Positions 35,720 through 48,500 of a DNA stretch of 64,000 bases are shown piece by piece. The stretch spans positions 2,514,902-2,578,901 of the forward strand of contig NW_019091363.1 of assembly GCF_001949145.1 (NCBI RefSeq). Reading direction: 5' to 3'. Numbering within the stretch: the first letter of the stretch is position 1; every line of letters begins with the position of its first letter. The notes beneath the pieces are model-generated. The model was not told where the DNA came from. It saw nothing but the letters and a program-made list of their open reading frames with translations, and searched no databases. Source of the stretch: Acanthaster planci. Lineage: Eukaryota > Echinodermata > Asteroidea > Valvatida > Acanthasteridae. A program made the translations under genes and the position numbers.

Positions 35720-38448
35720 ATTGATCGAGATCTTTGTTACAGAACGTCTATTAATTAAAATCGATGAAATCGCAAAATTTACAGAGGTAATCGCCGCACG
35801 ATGTTCGCAGAACAGCAGTAAAGGTAAAATCTGAAGGTTTGTTGTTGGTAGCACACAGCGTGAAGGCGCGCGCACTTGAACAATAGACTTCAAAGCAGCG
35901 AGTTGTTCTCAAAAACAGTGCGCATGCCCGTAAAGAAATCATTTGCATATAATGTGATTTCTTATTACATGGATCTCCATTCAACTCCTCTTTTAAGCAC
36001 TTCCCCTGCACTTGTGCAATGGTTGCCGATGGTTGCTTGTGGGAAAAACTATTCAGGAAAGTAAGGAGCAGCTCTGTAGTAGGAATCGAACCCCAAATCC
36101 TGCAAACTTCCCCTCCCCTGAAAACAATGGCCACTTTAAACAAAGCATTACTTTAAAAAGGTAAGCATTTAGTTTATAAATGCCTCAAGACAGTCACACA
36201 TAATTACCGTCGATACGATCATATTTATTGGCAATTTAATTCAAAGGTATACATCCTATATTGACACAAATATAAAATATAATCTCATAAAATCAGAAAA
36301 ACTTTTGAGTACTTACTTTGTTAGTAATTCACACTTTAAGTATGGTGATTTCGCAGCCACACTATTGCACTTTTTATATCAACATTTTGATTACAAGTAC
36401 ATCACTCTGTGACCATTTCTTCCAGAAATTAGGAATGCAATTATTTGTACTACTAAATAAATGCTGACAAAATTATTTATCTTAAACAAATGAAAATGCA
36501 CTTTATTTTCACAAAGCACAATAAAAGGTATAGGAGCTGTAGGTGTTGTCGTTTTTAAGAAGTTACTTGGTAATGTGGAGACCCATTAAATTTCCTTCTT
36601 CCTTCCATCAAAGGAAGGAAAACATAAAGGAAAATATATATATATACTTTTCACACTTTTATAAAAAGATTTATTACTTTTTGGACTCCAACAACATGTT
36701 ATAATCACTCAAGTTCTAAATACATGTACTTGGTATGCTAGTTGGAAGCCGAATAATGGGTCTAATTCAAACACCTAATAATTAATATACAACGCAATTG
36801 TGGCCCAAATGCGTTTTTAAAATCAGACAGACCGAGAAATTGAATTGGTCAGGTTGAAAGGAAAAGCTACACTTGACACATAATAGAGCAAATACACAAC
36901 AACGTCAGGCTTTGTTTCCACGTGCACTTTCCTATGGGCCTGACGGATGATGTCCTTATTTACTACCATAGCAGAGCCAATGTGTAAACAAAGAACGCTG
37001 TCATCCTGTAAGGGTTTATTGGCTCCCGCAATTCTCAGAAAAAAATAGTTTGCAAGACAGCAACTAACTTCTACAGGCCTTTCAGGGTAATGGATATGAC
37101 ACCTATTAACCCTTCATACAAGCCCCTTGATGCATTTTCCATCTTCTACACCTTGGCTTTGAACAAAGCCATTCAAAATACCTTATATGAATCTTTTTCT
37201 GAGTCTTGTGTGTTTTTTTTTAATAAAAACAAAGTTCAATTACATTTTAGGCTTGAATACTGACATACATACAGGTAGCAGTTTGGGCTTAAATTTGATT
37301 TTCATACTTTATACAGATCTAAAGGCTACGAGTACCGACTTCTACTGCCCTACTCAACTGAAACAGAGAAGTATTTTGGTTAGAACTAAACACCAATACA
37401 GTAACAAACACACATATCCATTCTTGGCACCAAACACAGCCAAAACTGTATGACCGAATTAACACCACGCAATGCCTACATTTGGCAGGTTCAATACTGA
37501 CACTGTTATGTCTTCACAGAACACAGAGGTTTTTAGCACTGAAGACACAGTGTTAATGCAAGAGACAACTGTATCTCCGCGCACAAATGCTTCCTTTACA
37601 ATTAAATGTATTTAGTTTTTGAGAATGATGTTAAACGTGACGAGCTGCTATACATTACTGGTCTGACCATAGCTACCAAAACTACAAGTTGCAGTACCGA
37701 CATTCCAAGAACTGAAATTATATTGGTTGGAATTTATAGTAATGTTTCTGTCATGGTGAGATTTTGACTGATAAGAAACTGATAACCAGGCCTGATGTAT
37801 AAAAGGGAAAACTTCACGACTTATAATAGACACACACACATAAACCAAATGACATTTTTTTTTGGACTTCAATGCCAGTCCTACACCCATTCAAATTGAT
37901 CAAAATGATCGCTGAGTTTAAACCGCTACAATAAGACTGAGAATTGAACTGCTCATCTCCAAGTCAGGGCAATTAAAGACAAAATTAAACCTCAAATGAG
38001 CAGGGCATTTTGGACCATCTCAGCTCTTCCAAGCCCAATCCTTTCAAAGCTGTTAATGCACCTACATGTACATTCATTATACACACATCTGTAAGTTCCC
38101 AGACTATCCAACACAGGGTTTTGTTGTGGTCATGAGATACACAGCCTCACACATGTAGACCAGCGTGCCTTGATCACTAATACTGCGGCTGACCAAATTA
38201 GGAAAATTGGGCATTTTTTCTAGTCCTTTAGGGGTTTAAGTAACGATAAGTAGAGTAGCTTTGAGTTTCCAATTTTTACAACTGTGACCACCATGAATAT
38301 GTACAGTAAATGACCCCATAAATAGAGATACATATAATTGACTTTATTTCAAGTGTAAAATCTACAAATAAATAGTCTTTAATGAGTAAAAAATTGTGAC
38401 ATTTTGCAAATGTAACGCATGACACTACAATTACGGGGGGAAAAATCA

Positions 38449-38454
38449 TTTATT
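38449..38454 (-). terminator. Candidate PDZD8 polyadenylation signal AATAAA
   Basis: First minus-strand AATAAA seen after the PDZD8 stop at 40819-40817, 2.36 kb downstream. Use of a variant signal closer to the stop cannot be excluded. Confidence 0.3.
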
Positions 38455-39797
38455 GCATCTCACTTAATTACTCAAGTTTTGTTTATCTGGAGTTGTTCTC
38501 TAATTTACATATCATAATACTGATATAAATCTGAGAAAAAATTTTTACAGCTGTGGATTTAAACCTTTCGAAACATCAAGGTATTATTTCATCAGCAAAT
38601 GAATTTGTTTGTCCATTAACAGTGCTGCGAGTGAATTGTGCTATGCTCGCCAAAGCTAACAGCACTTTTTGACTGCTGCTGAGTCTTTTAACTAAAACGC
38701 CTAACCAGTTGGGCAGGATAAGGAAATTTTGGCTGCTAAGTAGGCAGTGCTGGCCATCGGCAGAGTTGAATTCAACTGAAACAAATTTGGCTTACCGAGT
38801 TTTGCACTGTTTCTGCTAATCTGACTAATGTTGAATGACATTAATCCATACTTCCTGGGCACCAACTTCCCCAGTCCTCTACAATCCTCTAGGGTGCATA
38901 ATGCCAATGACGGACTCACATTGTTAGCACTTCCACTTCCTAAGTCATCCCGCCCTTCCCAAATCCCCCCAATTCTCCCTAAACTCATCCATTTTGAAGG
39001 GCCCGAAAAGTATGAAGGCTAACCGTTTTCATACCTCAGTGCGAAACTGCCAGAAATGGCTATTGAATGATCCAGTAATGAGCAAAACGGAGAAGAGAAC
39101 CTGAACCTGTTAATGCTGCACATCTGTTGGAGGTAGTTCATTGCAGACCTCTGGGAATATATTTAAATCTGTTTTACAACGTCTGTCATGAAATAAACCA
39201 GGAAAGGTAATTTCACCGATCTTAAGAGTCAAGCAAGAAAACTGAAAAGAGTTTACGTAAACCTATGACCTCCATAAACACTGTACCAGTTTTTACCAAC
39301 AGTGCTACACGTACCTTGACCAATGATCGTAATCTACACATTTGTTAATTTTTTTGGGGGGGTGGGGGGAGGAGTCAAAAACATTTTCCACATCGTTTCT
39401 TGTACATGAACATTGAAGAACTTGTTAGGGTTTGACAGCTGGATTGGTGAAGCGACAATATTTTCTAAATTTCACAGGTTCCAATGTCGTTACAGTAACC
39501 CTGTGCAGTTTTGCCTTGTGGTTTCGTTAGGAATTTACTGAACAGATAATAGAATTTTTACTTAAATTGATACTAGCACGTCTTCTAGTACGTGTAGTGA
39601 ACCAGAGTTATTATCCCATCCAACTTAATGCTGCCTACACATCATGTGACAGAGAATAACTAATCACATCTAGCATACCTGTACTTAAAATACTTACCCC
39701 TAAGCATCCCAACGGCATAATGAGCAATTTACAGAAATTCCTTAACACATGTACTACTACATGGTGAACCAGTTTGGTATTTCAAAGGGCAAGGTCG

Positions 39798-40387
39798 TTA
39801 ACCACTTCCTGCCGGGGCAGTTATCAATGTTAATGATGCTGGGCCGGGATATTTATCGCTTTGTTCTGTTTTCAAAATTCTTTAAAAATTCCTATCTTCA
39901 TTTACTGGACACTTACAAACACGTGAAGGACTGTCTGGTGGCCCCTCTAGTCTGACGGACAAATATCTATTGACGCCTGAGTATTTCAGCCAGGCCTGCA
40001 GCCTTGTAAAAAGAGCCCAGATTGCGCGTTGTTATATAACTTTCTTTTGTTCACGAACCTGGCTCAGTGTGCTGCTGACCTCTTTTCAATAGGGGCCAAA
40101 TTAGCAAGCAGCGGTGCTGTGTGGCTCATCGCTGCGGTGGTGGAGAACTTTTGTCCCCGGTGGTGATCCGCTCGCTCTAAATGCCCCGAACCTTGGTATA
40201 CTGTTTCAAAACAAGGCTGGATTATCTCCACTTTTGAGAGTGAAAAAATGTTGGTAATTCCCAGCAGCCTGGTCTTTTGTTCCGAGTACAGTCTTTTGTT
40301 ACAAGGCCCTGTTCCCTTTGTCCGAGTTCCGATACGCATATAAAGCATACGTGTCCCGATCTGGAATCCCTGGCAGTGAGTGGTTAA
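39798..40387 (+). mobile_element. 590-bp TTAA-flanked non-autonomous element (complete copy)
   Basis: Left end TTAA-CCACTTCCTGCCGGGG, right end CCCTGGCAGTGAGTGG-TTAA: inverted repeats bounded by TTAA, the piggyBac-type arrangement. Related copies run on minus at 60690-60944 and 4020-4495. No transposase frame is present. Confidence 0.75.
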
Positions 40388-40388
40388 A

Positions 40389-40532
40389 CAGGCATGCAAC
40401 TTGGATTCTGATAAGAAATGAGGAAATTCCAATCTCCACAAGACTTTGTACAGTGTTTTTCAATTTTAGATGGCATGAGTGTGAAATGAAGGGCAAGGAA
40501 ATCAGCTGATCCAAGGAAAAGTTACATGCCTG
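40389..40532 (+). mobile_element. 140-bp MITE family, copy 4 (best-preserved ends)
   Basis: Starts CAGGCATGCAACTTGG and ends AAGTTACATGCCTG, giving a clear 13-14 bp inverted repeat. The core is GAGGAAATTCCAATCTCCAC, GGCATGAGTGTGAAATGAAG and ATCAGCTGATCCAAGG. It abuts the right end of the TTAA element, one base after its TTAA. Confidence 0.85.
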
Positions 40533-40816
40533 AATAAAAAACAACATACCAATGAGGGGGCTTGGACCAGAATTCCCCCCCCCCACAAAAAAAATCCCAT
40601 GATGCTCAATCACCCCCCCCCCTGGTTGCACCACACGGGACTTGGATGTATGAGTTATATCCGGGCTAAAAGTTCAAGATGTAAGTGTTTACTTTATCTC
40701 TAACAACCTCTTGGTAGGCTTAAGTGCCCCGATCCCTTCACCCCACCCTTGGGTGCACCAATGATGCAGAAAGGTCAACATTCACCTGTTGGCAAGGAAG
40801 TAGATAAGTGAATAAG

Positions 40817-42530
40817 CTAGGGCTGAGGTTCCACCTTACTGTTTTCATTCACTTGGCTGTCAGCTTCCTCAACCGACTGCGACATCTCGTTGCAGTGCTG
40901 TATACCAGCGCAGTAGTGCAGCATCAGTGTGGCCAGCATCTGCATGCGCTCCTCGCTGCGGGACATGGTGTCCGTCCGTCGCCGCTGTCTCCGATGCTGC
41001 TGCTGTCTCTGCTGCTGCTGCTGGCTGCCCAATCGCTGCTGGGGTCGGTGCTGGTCAGCCTGGATCTCTTGGGTCAGCTGCAGCTGGCGCTCCACTTCGG
41101 CATCAATCTCCTTCTGGAGTTTGCTGACCTGCAGGTACCACCCAAAATGGAAGTTATCAGTCTGATGCAGGAATCTGATTGAATGATTCTTATAAAGAAA
41201 AAACCCACAGATATATATAGATGAAATGCCACATTTTGGATGAATTATGTCAGATGTAAAGTGCATAAACTTGGAGAAGGTTGAGAAATTTTCTGTGGAG
41301 ATTGGTTAACAACAGTTGGGCCAGCCCAACTGCAGCACTATAGTTGGGACTGCCCCAACTATAGTTGGGAGAGATGCTATAGTTGGGGCGTAACATCGTC
41401 ATCCACAACAACCTGATTTTGCTCAATATCCTTATTACCAGAAAAGGGGTAGTATGATGTTTAATCTTTGGCTTCACCAAGCAACGCCTGGCATCTTGAT
41501 ACACGACAGAGGATTCTACTCTTTGGTAGCATAAGCTTATACATCAATACATCTCAAATGTTTGAATAAAAATATAACCGTTATAAACCGTTATAAGCTA
41601 AAGATATGAACGTCCTTGTTCGTAAAAAAAATTAGGCAGTTACCATTGCTTCCAGCTTTTCCTTTCTTTCATTGTAGGGAAGGTCTGTATACAACTCACG
41701 ACCAAGCTGACAGAAAAGGTTAAAATGGCAAACAGAAAGGATCAAAGAAGTTAAATATGCCATCAGATGAACTACACGATGGATAATCGCCGGGCATGTT
41801 CGAAATCAGGACTCACTCTCCGTCTTTGCTTAGACAGCAGTGTTTCATGAATTCAGCGCATCGAGTTGAAACCCAAAATGTTAATAGCATCTCAAGCTTC
41901 TCTCACAGAAACTTACATTGGATCATTGCACCTCAAGCCAATGTTTGGAGTACACATAGTTTTATTCAGTATCCAACACAAATTGTTCAAAACTGGATGA
42001 CAATAACAGAATGAAGTCAAAGACGGAGTCAAAAACTGAAATTTGTAAGGCTCTTGGTGTTATTGCTTCTAATAGTAAATGACACTGACTGTGTGTGTGG
42101 ATCTCTGGATGAATTTGAAGTTTGAAATGAAGCCGAGATATGAAAAGGTCCCTTATAATCTTGAATCGGACTCCCTGGGACTCAAGTTCCTGATTCCCTC
42201 ACCTCTCTTGCGGCAGTCATGAACACAGCATCAGTGTCGTCTACCTTATTGCCTTCAGCACGGGCCAGCTGTCGTAGGTCTCGCTTCAGCCGGTTCAGAC
42301 CGCGAACAGCCACGCTGACCTCGTCCGTCTCATCCTCATTGGAGGATGCGGAGGACTCGTGGGGGGAGGGGGTCGGGGAGGGGACAGGGGAGGGTTGGGG
42401 GGACACCCCGGCTCGACGCTGCATTGTGGGCGTGGTCTGAGGCGAGGCGGAGGTGTCGGGAGCTAGCTTGACATTCAGTTGTTGATCCTTGGATGGGGAG
42501 GGCTGGTCAGGTTTCCGCCACACTTTAGTT
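40817..42530 (-). other. PDZD8: PDZD8 exons 14-16: proline-serine stretch and C-terminal coiled coil
   Basis: Exon 42203-42530 opens RTKVWRKPDQPSPSKD, passes through SPQPSPVPSPTPSP, then GLNRLKRDLRQLARAEGNKV. Exon 41644-41706 encodes LGRELYTDLPYNERKEKLEA. The last exon starts VSKLQKEIDAEVERQLQL and has a glutamine/arginine run (QQQQQRQQQHRRQRRR) coded largely by CAG, then a helix and the TAG stop at 40819-40817. In human PDZD8 the C-terminal coiled coil binds GTP-RAB7. Confidence 0.9.
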
Positions 42531-45500
42531 CTGTGGGGAACAATGGACACCTTTTTGGTTTGAACAATGTGCCGAGGAAGGTTCCGTCTTTGATGTCCAA
42601 AAAAATTATGCGCATCTTGTTTACAAGACGAATGTGGCAATATATTATACGTACTTTCTGTTGCCATATCTCGTTGGAATGGCAACTTAATTTCTGCACA
42701 TCAAAGTACTGACAAAGCTAAGATGAAATTGATGTTGTAAAACTACAATGTACTTATCTGAACGTCTCTCCAGAAATGCAAGTGTTAGTTTTCATCCTTT
42801 AGGAGAAAGGATCTCATTGCTCAAAATAAGAGATTTTAATTGTTGAGAAACCCATCCAGTGAGCTTGTGCAATGGCTGATGTTAGGAAAAATGAGAGATT
42901 GGTGCATACCCTTTCACCAATAAACCGTGCATTTCTTAATGTACAACTGGGATGCAATTGACATGCCAAAACCAGACTGCCTAAGATAGGTCGTGTCATC
43001 TTTTTTCAACAATGCCGTAAAACTTCAACCATCACAATGCAAGAAACCACCAACTTTCAAACAACTCCATACAACAAACCGGCCAATGATAAATTACCAT
43101 GTGACCTCAAAGGTTACAATGTCAAACCCACTAGCCGATCAAAAAGTGGCTACCAGATTTCAACAACCGATACAATGGGGAAAGCACACATTAAACTACT
43201 CTGTCACTAAAAAATACAATCATGTCATACACTGTATATATCCTCCGTTCAGTCAAATAGAATTTGTGGCGGTAGTGCATGCACGTACATGAGGTACGGT
43301 AGCTCCAGTGTTGTTTAAATACTGAGATAATTTCTGTTTAATAAAGAGGGCACTGTCTGCAACCATGCATCCAAGAGAGGCTTATCCCTCTTGTAAAAAT
43401 TACCGAAGAATGCACAGTGCACGACACGATTGGGTCATTCTATAAATTAGGGGCCAATTTTTTTGTATCCCTGTCTAGAGCCAATGATTTTCCGTTTCAA
43501 CAACGGATATTTTCCGTTTCGTCAAATTCCGCTTCAGAAATTCAAATTCTATTTCATACCCTAGTAAGCATGAAAAAGGAGAGAAAGTTTCAAACTATGC
43601 ATGGAAACATTGCCCAAGCACACCCCCCTCATAAAAAAGAAACAAACAAATACTGTTTGGATATACTCGGTAATGTTTCCAATTTTTAAAAATAATTTTC
43701 AGTAGTGATAATTTTTTTTAAAAATCCACACCATAAATACAGCATCCCTTACCCCCTGATTTGCCACTGGAACGATTGTCAAAAAATTATGATTAATCAA
43801 CGGACAATTCATGGGTCACTCCTTACGTATAAAATCAAAAATACAGTGTACAGTGTACATGTACAGTGAGGTCATAGAATAGGTCTTGCATGCAACAGTT
43901 GTTGATCACAATATGTTAACATTAGACATCAACCCGCCATTTTATTTGGCAGTAGTGCCGACAAAATTCAGAAAGTTAACATTAAATCTGAGCCTTAAAA
44001 TGCATGTTTGTGACTGAAAACTTAGCTCTTTATCAAACACTTCTGAGGTCCCATTCAGCTATGGTACACCAAGCTCACTCAGTTTCGTTTAATTCAAAAA
44101 AATGCAATAAGTCTTACATTTTGGTGCCGCGGTTTCATCGTTAAGCTGTGTGGTACTAGCCTTGTCTAAAGGCATCTGTGTGGATTGACAGACTGAATTC
44201 CCCACGTGTGCAATAAGCATATGTAATGAACTTGTCTGCGCCTTGATTTCAATGCTAGTACGGTGCACCTGTGAATGGTGAATGTGAGTACCGTAACGCG
44301 CTGCTGCACCTGCCAGCCGCCCCTTCACACTTAAGGCTCAAGGACCCGACAGCGCTTGCAAGTATCGGTACCGGCGCAGCACGGACGACCCTATCATGTG
44401 GTACAGTGGTGTAATTTAGCATGTTGCCAGCATAATTTGTTCATTAAAAGCAAGCATTTCAACAGAGTTTGGTAGGTTTTTATTTATGAATCTTTGAGGA
44501 AAGTTCTCTTTACTTTTCAATCCATTCTTGGTGGGAAATTTGGCAAGTTCCGTCTCAAGCAGTAATTTCCGTTTCAAAGTGTTGATTTTGCAAATTCCGT
44601 CCGTTTTCCGCGATTGCGGAAAATCATTGGCCCTACTTGCCACATCTGATATATGGTATTGTAAGTTCCGAACATATTCTCTAATTTCCAAGAATGATGA
44701 ATTAATGCAAATTACATGTACCTGCTAAACAAATAAAGATACATATTGTTTGAAATCAATTTCAGTGATATTTCCATGTCAAATTGCACAAATCAGGTGT
44801 AACAGGGACACAAAAATGTCACACTTTTGGACCCCACATTTTTAGAATGACCCAATTTCTGTGCTGGTTCAGTAGATATTGGCCAAATACACAATGCACT
44901 ATCAGGCATGCAAGGCTGCCCTCAATATAGGATCTGCCTGATGCTGACTGACCTCATGAGCTTCTCCTGAATGCCAAACAGCCCCCTCCAGAGTCCTTGA
45001 AAGGAGACTCTGCATGGCACCAAAATCTTATCTCAAAATAAGAAACAATTCCCAGAAATATTGACGACTGAGACCCGTCCACATCTGAGAAAAACCATGT
45101 GTCATTTAATATTAGACACCAAGGCATTCCAGAGATGATCCCAACCAAAAGTTACGGTCAGTGATAATGGTCACTTGTATACCTGAAAGAGACTTGTGTG
45201 CGAATGGGAGAGAAATTCTTGGATGCCATGCCATGCGAAAAATGTACATACGACCAACCGTAGTGAGGGGCGAAATTGAAAATCTAGAAGACATTATCTT
45301 CAAGTCCAGCTGAGTTATCCTGACCGTTTCTGGCGACCATTCTGAAATAGGTTTTGAGAGGTGTGTCTTTCTGTTTGATCACAACAATCATGGAACTGGA
45401 TTTAAAAAGTAGTACTATAATCATTAGACAATGATATCAATTACTCTTGGCGGTAAAACCAATCAGCATGTGCAAAAACAAAAGGGAATAACATACTGAA

Positions 45501-48500
45501 GGAAACAAAAAAAAGTATAGGCACAGGTAGTCATTAATTACTTAATTAGTATTCTTGGATGCTTGTTAGTACATGTTCTGGACACACTCACCATGGACTC
45601 TGATTGCACAAATACAGAACACTTTTGTTAATTTAAGATATTGTGGATGTAAGATAATGCATGTAAGACATGTTACATATTTGCTTATGCCTACCGCCCT
45701 AAGAGAGTTGGTAACTGCTAATTTTTTTCACCAATTCTGTAAAGAAAACACAAATGTTACAAAGCACTGTGGGTAAATTGCTGCCCTGGTCATGTGACTT
45801 CATTTAATCCACACATGCGTGTGTCTATAAACGTTTTCACACAGGGTCACTGGGGAAGGCATCCCTGTCCAATCTGAATTCAGAGGGAGTCAAAAAGGAG
45901 TTCAAAGGGAATTCAGAGAGTTCAGAGGTCACCAGCAGCCTTCACAAGGCCTGAGGCCATAAACCAATGTGGTATACACAGGAAGCAGAAGAGGAGGGCC
46001 TCATTTTCTGGTCTGGTTCCCACTCCTTTCCAATTTAAACATCAATGAAAGAATCAGGCACCCTCCTGATTTTGCTCTCACTGTCAGGCTGTGTATCTAG
46101 CGCAAGGTTTAGGTCTTTGCCAGCAATAAATTGGAGAAGAGAAACAACAGATGCAGCCATAGCTCTGGGAGTTCATTTTGGACATCACCTTTGGCAAAAG
46201 CCTCTTCTCCTAGATTTGTCAACAGCATTTTTCATTTAGATGGTAAATAGTTCACATGGCCCAGTGACATATAGCATTAGTACCTTTCACATACCTGATT
46301 TTTTATAGGCAAAACACCTGTTGCGATACCGATATTTTGTACACGGAGTCCATAGAACAGTGTCTCTTTAGATCTGGTTTCCTTACTTTATTCCTACATG
46401 CAAAAACAGCTAAGTGACGACAAATACACGCAACTCGTGACAGAAGCAGTTTTACAACAATTACAGAAACCAGCCCAAAAGAAAACTCATTCAAGAAAGT
46501 ACCTGTCACAGGGCATCTGCGCTTGTGTCTTCTCAGAGCATTTCTTGTGACATATCAGCTGGCACACTTGGCATTTCAAGGCATACTTAGTCCACACCTA
46601 TCATACAAAACATGAAGACTCTTCAAATGTACAAGATACATCCTTCCTGACTGGCTTTGAGCCAGAACAACATTCCAGTAAAGGAATTTGCGCTGTGGTT
46701 TATGAAAGACACTGAAACATTTCCCAATGCATTCTCTGCAAAATCTTAGAAAAAACAAGTTTTACTGCCAAATTTTGATTAAAATAGGAAAACGCTTCAA
46801 CTTGAAGGCAACTTTCTGCTCATTGTGAAAGGGCTTCTAAGCAAAAATCACAACCTTCTTATCCCTTCTTTTCATTTTTCTTTCCCTTGTATATTTTAAG
46901 ATGAATCATCTGCCCATCAGTGCTTACTCGATGAGATTACTCAAGCTCTGTTCCAATTTTATTTTCTTCGGGTCTTTCTACCTTTTTGTTGCAGAAGTCA
47001 CATCTTGTTGGCACTGAGAAGTGAGTTCCCACAAACCTATGCTGCAGTCCTGGAAACAAACTGTGATTAAGACAAAACAATTTGACGCAATTAGAATTTA
47101 ATATGTTGTTCTTTGTCCTAGAACCTAATGACAATTCCTTACAAGAGGAATTAGCAGAAAATAATTCAAAACATAACACATCAGATATTCTGACGGTATT
47201 ACACATTCTGACTTGCTACACCACTTATCAAGCTTTTTTCTTCCTAACTTCTCCCGGTGAAAATGCCTAAATTCTCTTTAATTTCTGGCACTGCAGCACC
47301 TTCAGTGTGACATAACCTAACAAAACTGTTCAGCAAGTCAAACAGTCACTACTGAGGTTCAGGCCTTTGAAAAAATCTTGCACGATTAAAATCAACAGAG
47401 ACCTTCAATAGTTCTTTCTGATGTGAACTAAAACAAAATATCGGTCACTCGTTACGTAGGACCCAGTCACCAAGTTAAGGCAGATATTAATGTAAACTTA
47501 CCAAACCGTACTGCTTTGAAGGAGTTACAAGTAGGTACTTACTTGAGTTCGTCTGGCCGTGTGTGCTTGTGACCTTTGGCCTTATTCAGCGCCTTCCATC
47601 TCTCCTCAGCCACCATGGTGTGCTTGATCTGCTGCTCCTTCAGCACCGTCTCGGTCATGTCGATCTCCTCCTTCGAAGGACGTTGCTCGCCAGATGGTGT
47701 GTGTTGGAAGAAGAGGGTGATGTCCCCGTAACAGAGACGACTCTCGAACCCCGAGTGCTGGTAGAGATGTGACTGGCCTGGGAGACGGCTGGGTTGGGAC
47801 AAATAACAAATTGTTTCCTCTAAGGTCAAATGTTCTTTAACCTGCCTATGCTGAAGTCACTCTTTGGGTCACCTGGTAAACACCTCAAAGAAGCACAGCT
47901 GTGTCGTGTTGTGCACTGCACTGCACCAACTGTCCCTCACAGGAATATCAGATTGCACTTTTGTGCTGCCCATCAACTGTGCCTCGCCGTTTCATGGCCA
48001 TAATTGTGCAGTAAACCAAATACAGTGAAGAGGACTGCACAAAAGACCCTGGGTCACTTTGTGCTGGCAACCAACTGTGTACACACTGAACTTGTGCATG
48101 TTTGTGTTCCATATAGAAAACACATGCAAGAGCCTGACAGTGGGCACTTGTGCATACATGTATTTGTGCTGTAAAACCAAAGGAGGATTAATACACCATC
48201 ATATAAACAACACCCCCTCACCCATGGGTCATATTCCTGTCATTCATACACTCAAGAGTACACTAATGTTCACAAGAGTAGCACTCTGGACTACAGCCTT
48301 TCAGTTTCGTCTGGATCTGAATTTTGAATTTTCTTTTTAATTAGGTGATACAAAAGTACAGCGGAAAAGCCTAGGGCTTGTCATTCCATTTTAATTCCAG
48401 TCACTTACGTGGCACCGGCCCTCTGTTCCGGAGGGTGTAAGTTGCTAACAAGGCAGTATTCCCCGGCCTTTGTATTCAGGCACTGCAGGGCTACGTCCAT

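Larger units (their letters stand above)
35722..40816. other. Spacer and probable PDZD8 3' untranslated region
   Basis: No convincing exon on either strand. The first AATAAA on minus below the PDZD8 stop is at 38449-38454 (another at 38343-38348), so a 3' UTR of about 2.4 kb is possible. The stretch also carries a complete TTAA-flanked element and a MITE (39798-40532). From about 36100 to 38600 it is plain AT-rich spacer. Confidence 0.45.

Noticed and set aside
42219-42440. Plus-strand frame over PDZD8 exon 14
   Set aside because: Mirror of the SP-rich coding exon; no support of its own.
46982-47060. Frameshift between PDZD8 exons 11 and 12
   Set aside because: Using the acceptor at 47049 breaks frame, but the better acceptor at 47060 (after TTAATCACAG) gives the right phase and joins to LFPGLQHRFVG.
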